From Veillonellales bacterium (lineage in GTDB: Bacteria > Bacillota > Negativicutes > JAAYSF01), in assembly GCA_039680175.1 (NCBI GenBank), contig JBDKTO010000025.1, positions 1 to 64,000 of the forward strand: DNA of 64,000 nucleotides. Direction: 5' to 3'. The notes under the pieces were generated by a model. It had not been told where the DNA came from, made no database searches, and was given only the letters and a program-made list of their open reading frames with translations. The stretch's first letter is position 1. Each line of letters starts with the position of its first letter. Positions 63,532 through 64,000 of this stretch are shown here, piece by piece. Made by a program: the position numbers and the translations under genes.

Positions 63532-64000
63532 ATGGAAAATGTTGAATTTGATAATGCAAATATTACTAGTGAAATGAACTTAAGGCAATTCGTTGACACA
63601 AGTAATGAAAGCGACATGCAAAAATTAACGGACGGAAATTCTCCTAACGAATCAGCCTCAAATAATATTACTTCGTACTTTGGTCCCGTATATGAGACCG
63701 TTGAAAAATTTACTGCTCATCCGTTTGCTAATATTTATCCAGATACTACTCAAGCAGAATATGAAAGCCTTTTAGAAGATATGCGGATACATGGGCAATA
63801 TGAACCTATTATTATTTTTGAAGGCCAAATTGCTGATGGTAGGACTCGCCAAAAAGCTCAACAGGAATTAAATCACCCTATGTTAGCAAATGAATGGTTA
63901 GGAACACCAGAAGACTTGTTGAACTATCTCTATGCTAAGAGTCAGCATCGTAATTTGACTAGTCAACAGCGGGCAGTAGTTTCTCTGCAATTTCTTGAAG
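63532..64000 (+). CDS. Second ParB-like protein, truncated by the window edge
   Basis: 156 codons are visible and the frame is still open at the last base. After an acidic, Ser/Asn-rich N-terminal tail comes a ParB-like core: VEKFTAHPFANIYPDTTQAE, LLEDMRIHGQYEPIIIFEGQ, IADGRTRQKAQQEL and SQHRNLTSQQRAVVSLQFLE. The DGRTR motif matches that of the preceding protein, and both share the RxLxxxQ+A pattern, so they are paralogues in tandem. AAGGAGAGAAG precedes the ATG. Confidence 0.85.
   Translation, partial: MENVEFDNANITSEMNLRQFVDTSNESDMQKLTDGNSPNESASNNITSYFGPVYETVEKFTAHPFANIYPDTTQAEYESLLEDMRIHGQYEPIIIFEGQIADGRTRQKAQQELNHPMLANEWLGTPEDLLNYLYAKSQHRNLTSQQRAVVSLQFLE

Overview
The window looks like a chromosome segment of a spore-forming, outer-membrane-bearing Firmicute (Negativicutes, most likely Sporomusaceae). 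Outer-membrane traits are a giant filamentous-haemagglutinin-type adhesin, an RND efflux pair and an inverse-autotransporter barrel. The spore-former trait is SpoVB. Pyruvate formate-lyase, a Dcu-type C4-dicarboxylate system and a Na+-translocating decarboxylase beta subunit fit an anaerobe. The species assignment is inference.

Bases 1-43,000 are ordinary, densely packed chromosome: the 3' part of the adhesin gene (1-8221); an RND adaptor and pump (8494-12905); glnS; pflB-pflA on the minus strand behind a ZTP riboswitch; a thioesterase / decarboxylase-beta cluster with two tiny membrane-protein genes (18317-20206); a bile-acid-type symporter; spoVB; tcdA; a LigB-type dioxygenase; a run of metabolic genes (Gfo/Idh/MocA oxidoreductase, M20 amidohydrolase, GAF-GGDEF cyclase, aminotransferase, LhgO-like oxidase, glyoxalase, metallo-hydrolase, membrane acyltransferase); a dcuS-dcuR-dcuB unit; a lipoprotein; MATE and MFS exporters; a TIM-barrel amidohydrolase and a DJ-1/PfpI protein.

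From about 43 kb the sequence is visibly AT-richer and mosaic. Between 43.8 and 58.2 kb, short gene modules are separated by related recombination-site-like repeats. Modules include a methyltransferase, a REP-type transposase framed by mirror-image hairpins, a YheO-type regulator plus threonine-synthase-like enzyme, an unknown 387-aa protein, EcsC plus a glycosylase-like protein, PhzF/decarboxylase/MocR, and a type I pantothenate kinase. The repeats read, in one frame, as variants of the CHWCHVMER segment of DUF255 (YyaL-type) thioredoxin-domain proteins, and the 5' stub of just such a gene (48956-49168) breaks at one of them. My interpretation is an insertion hotspot in a DUF255 gene that has accumulated cassettes through site-specific recombination. 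No recombinase gene lies in the window.

The last 6 kb holds an XRE regulator with CYTATA boxes, a stand-alone inverse-autotransporter barrel followed by a small secreted protein, a small repeat protein whose promoter resembles that of the barrel gene, and two ParB-like genes, the second running off the right edge.
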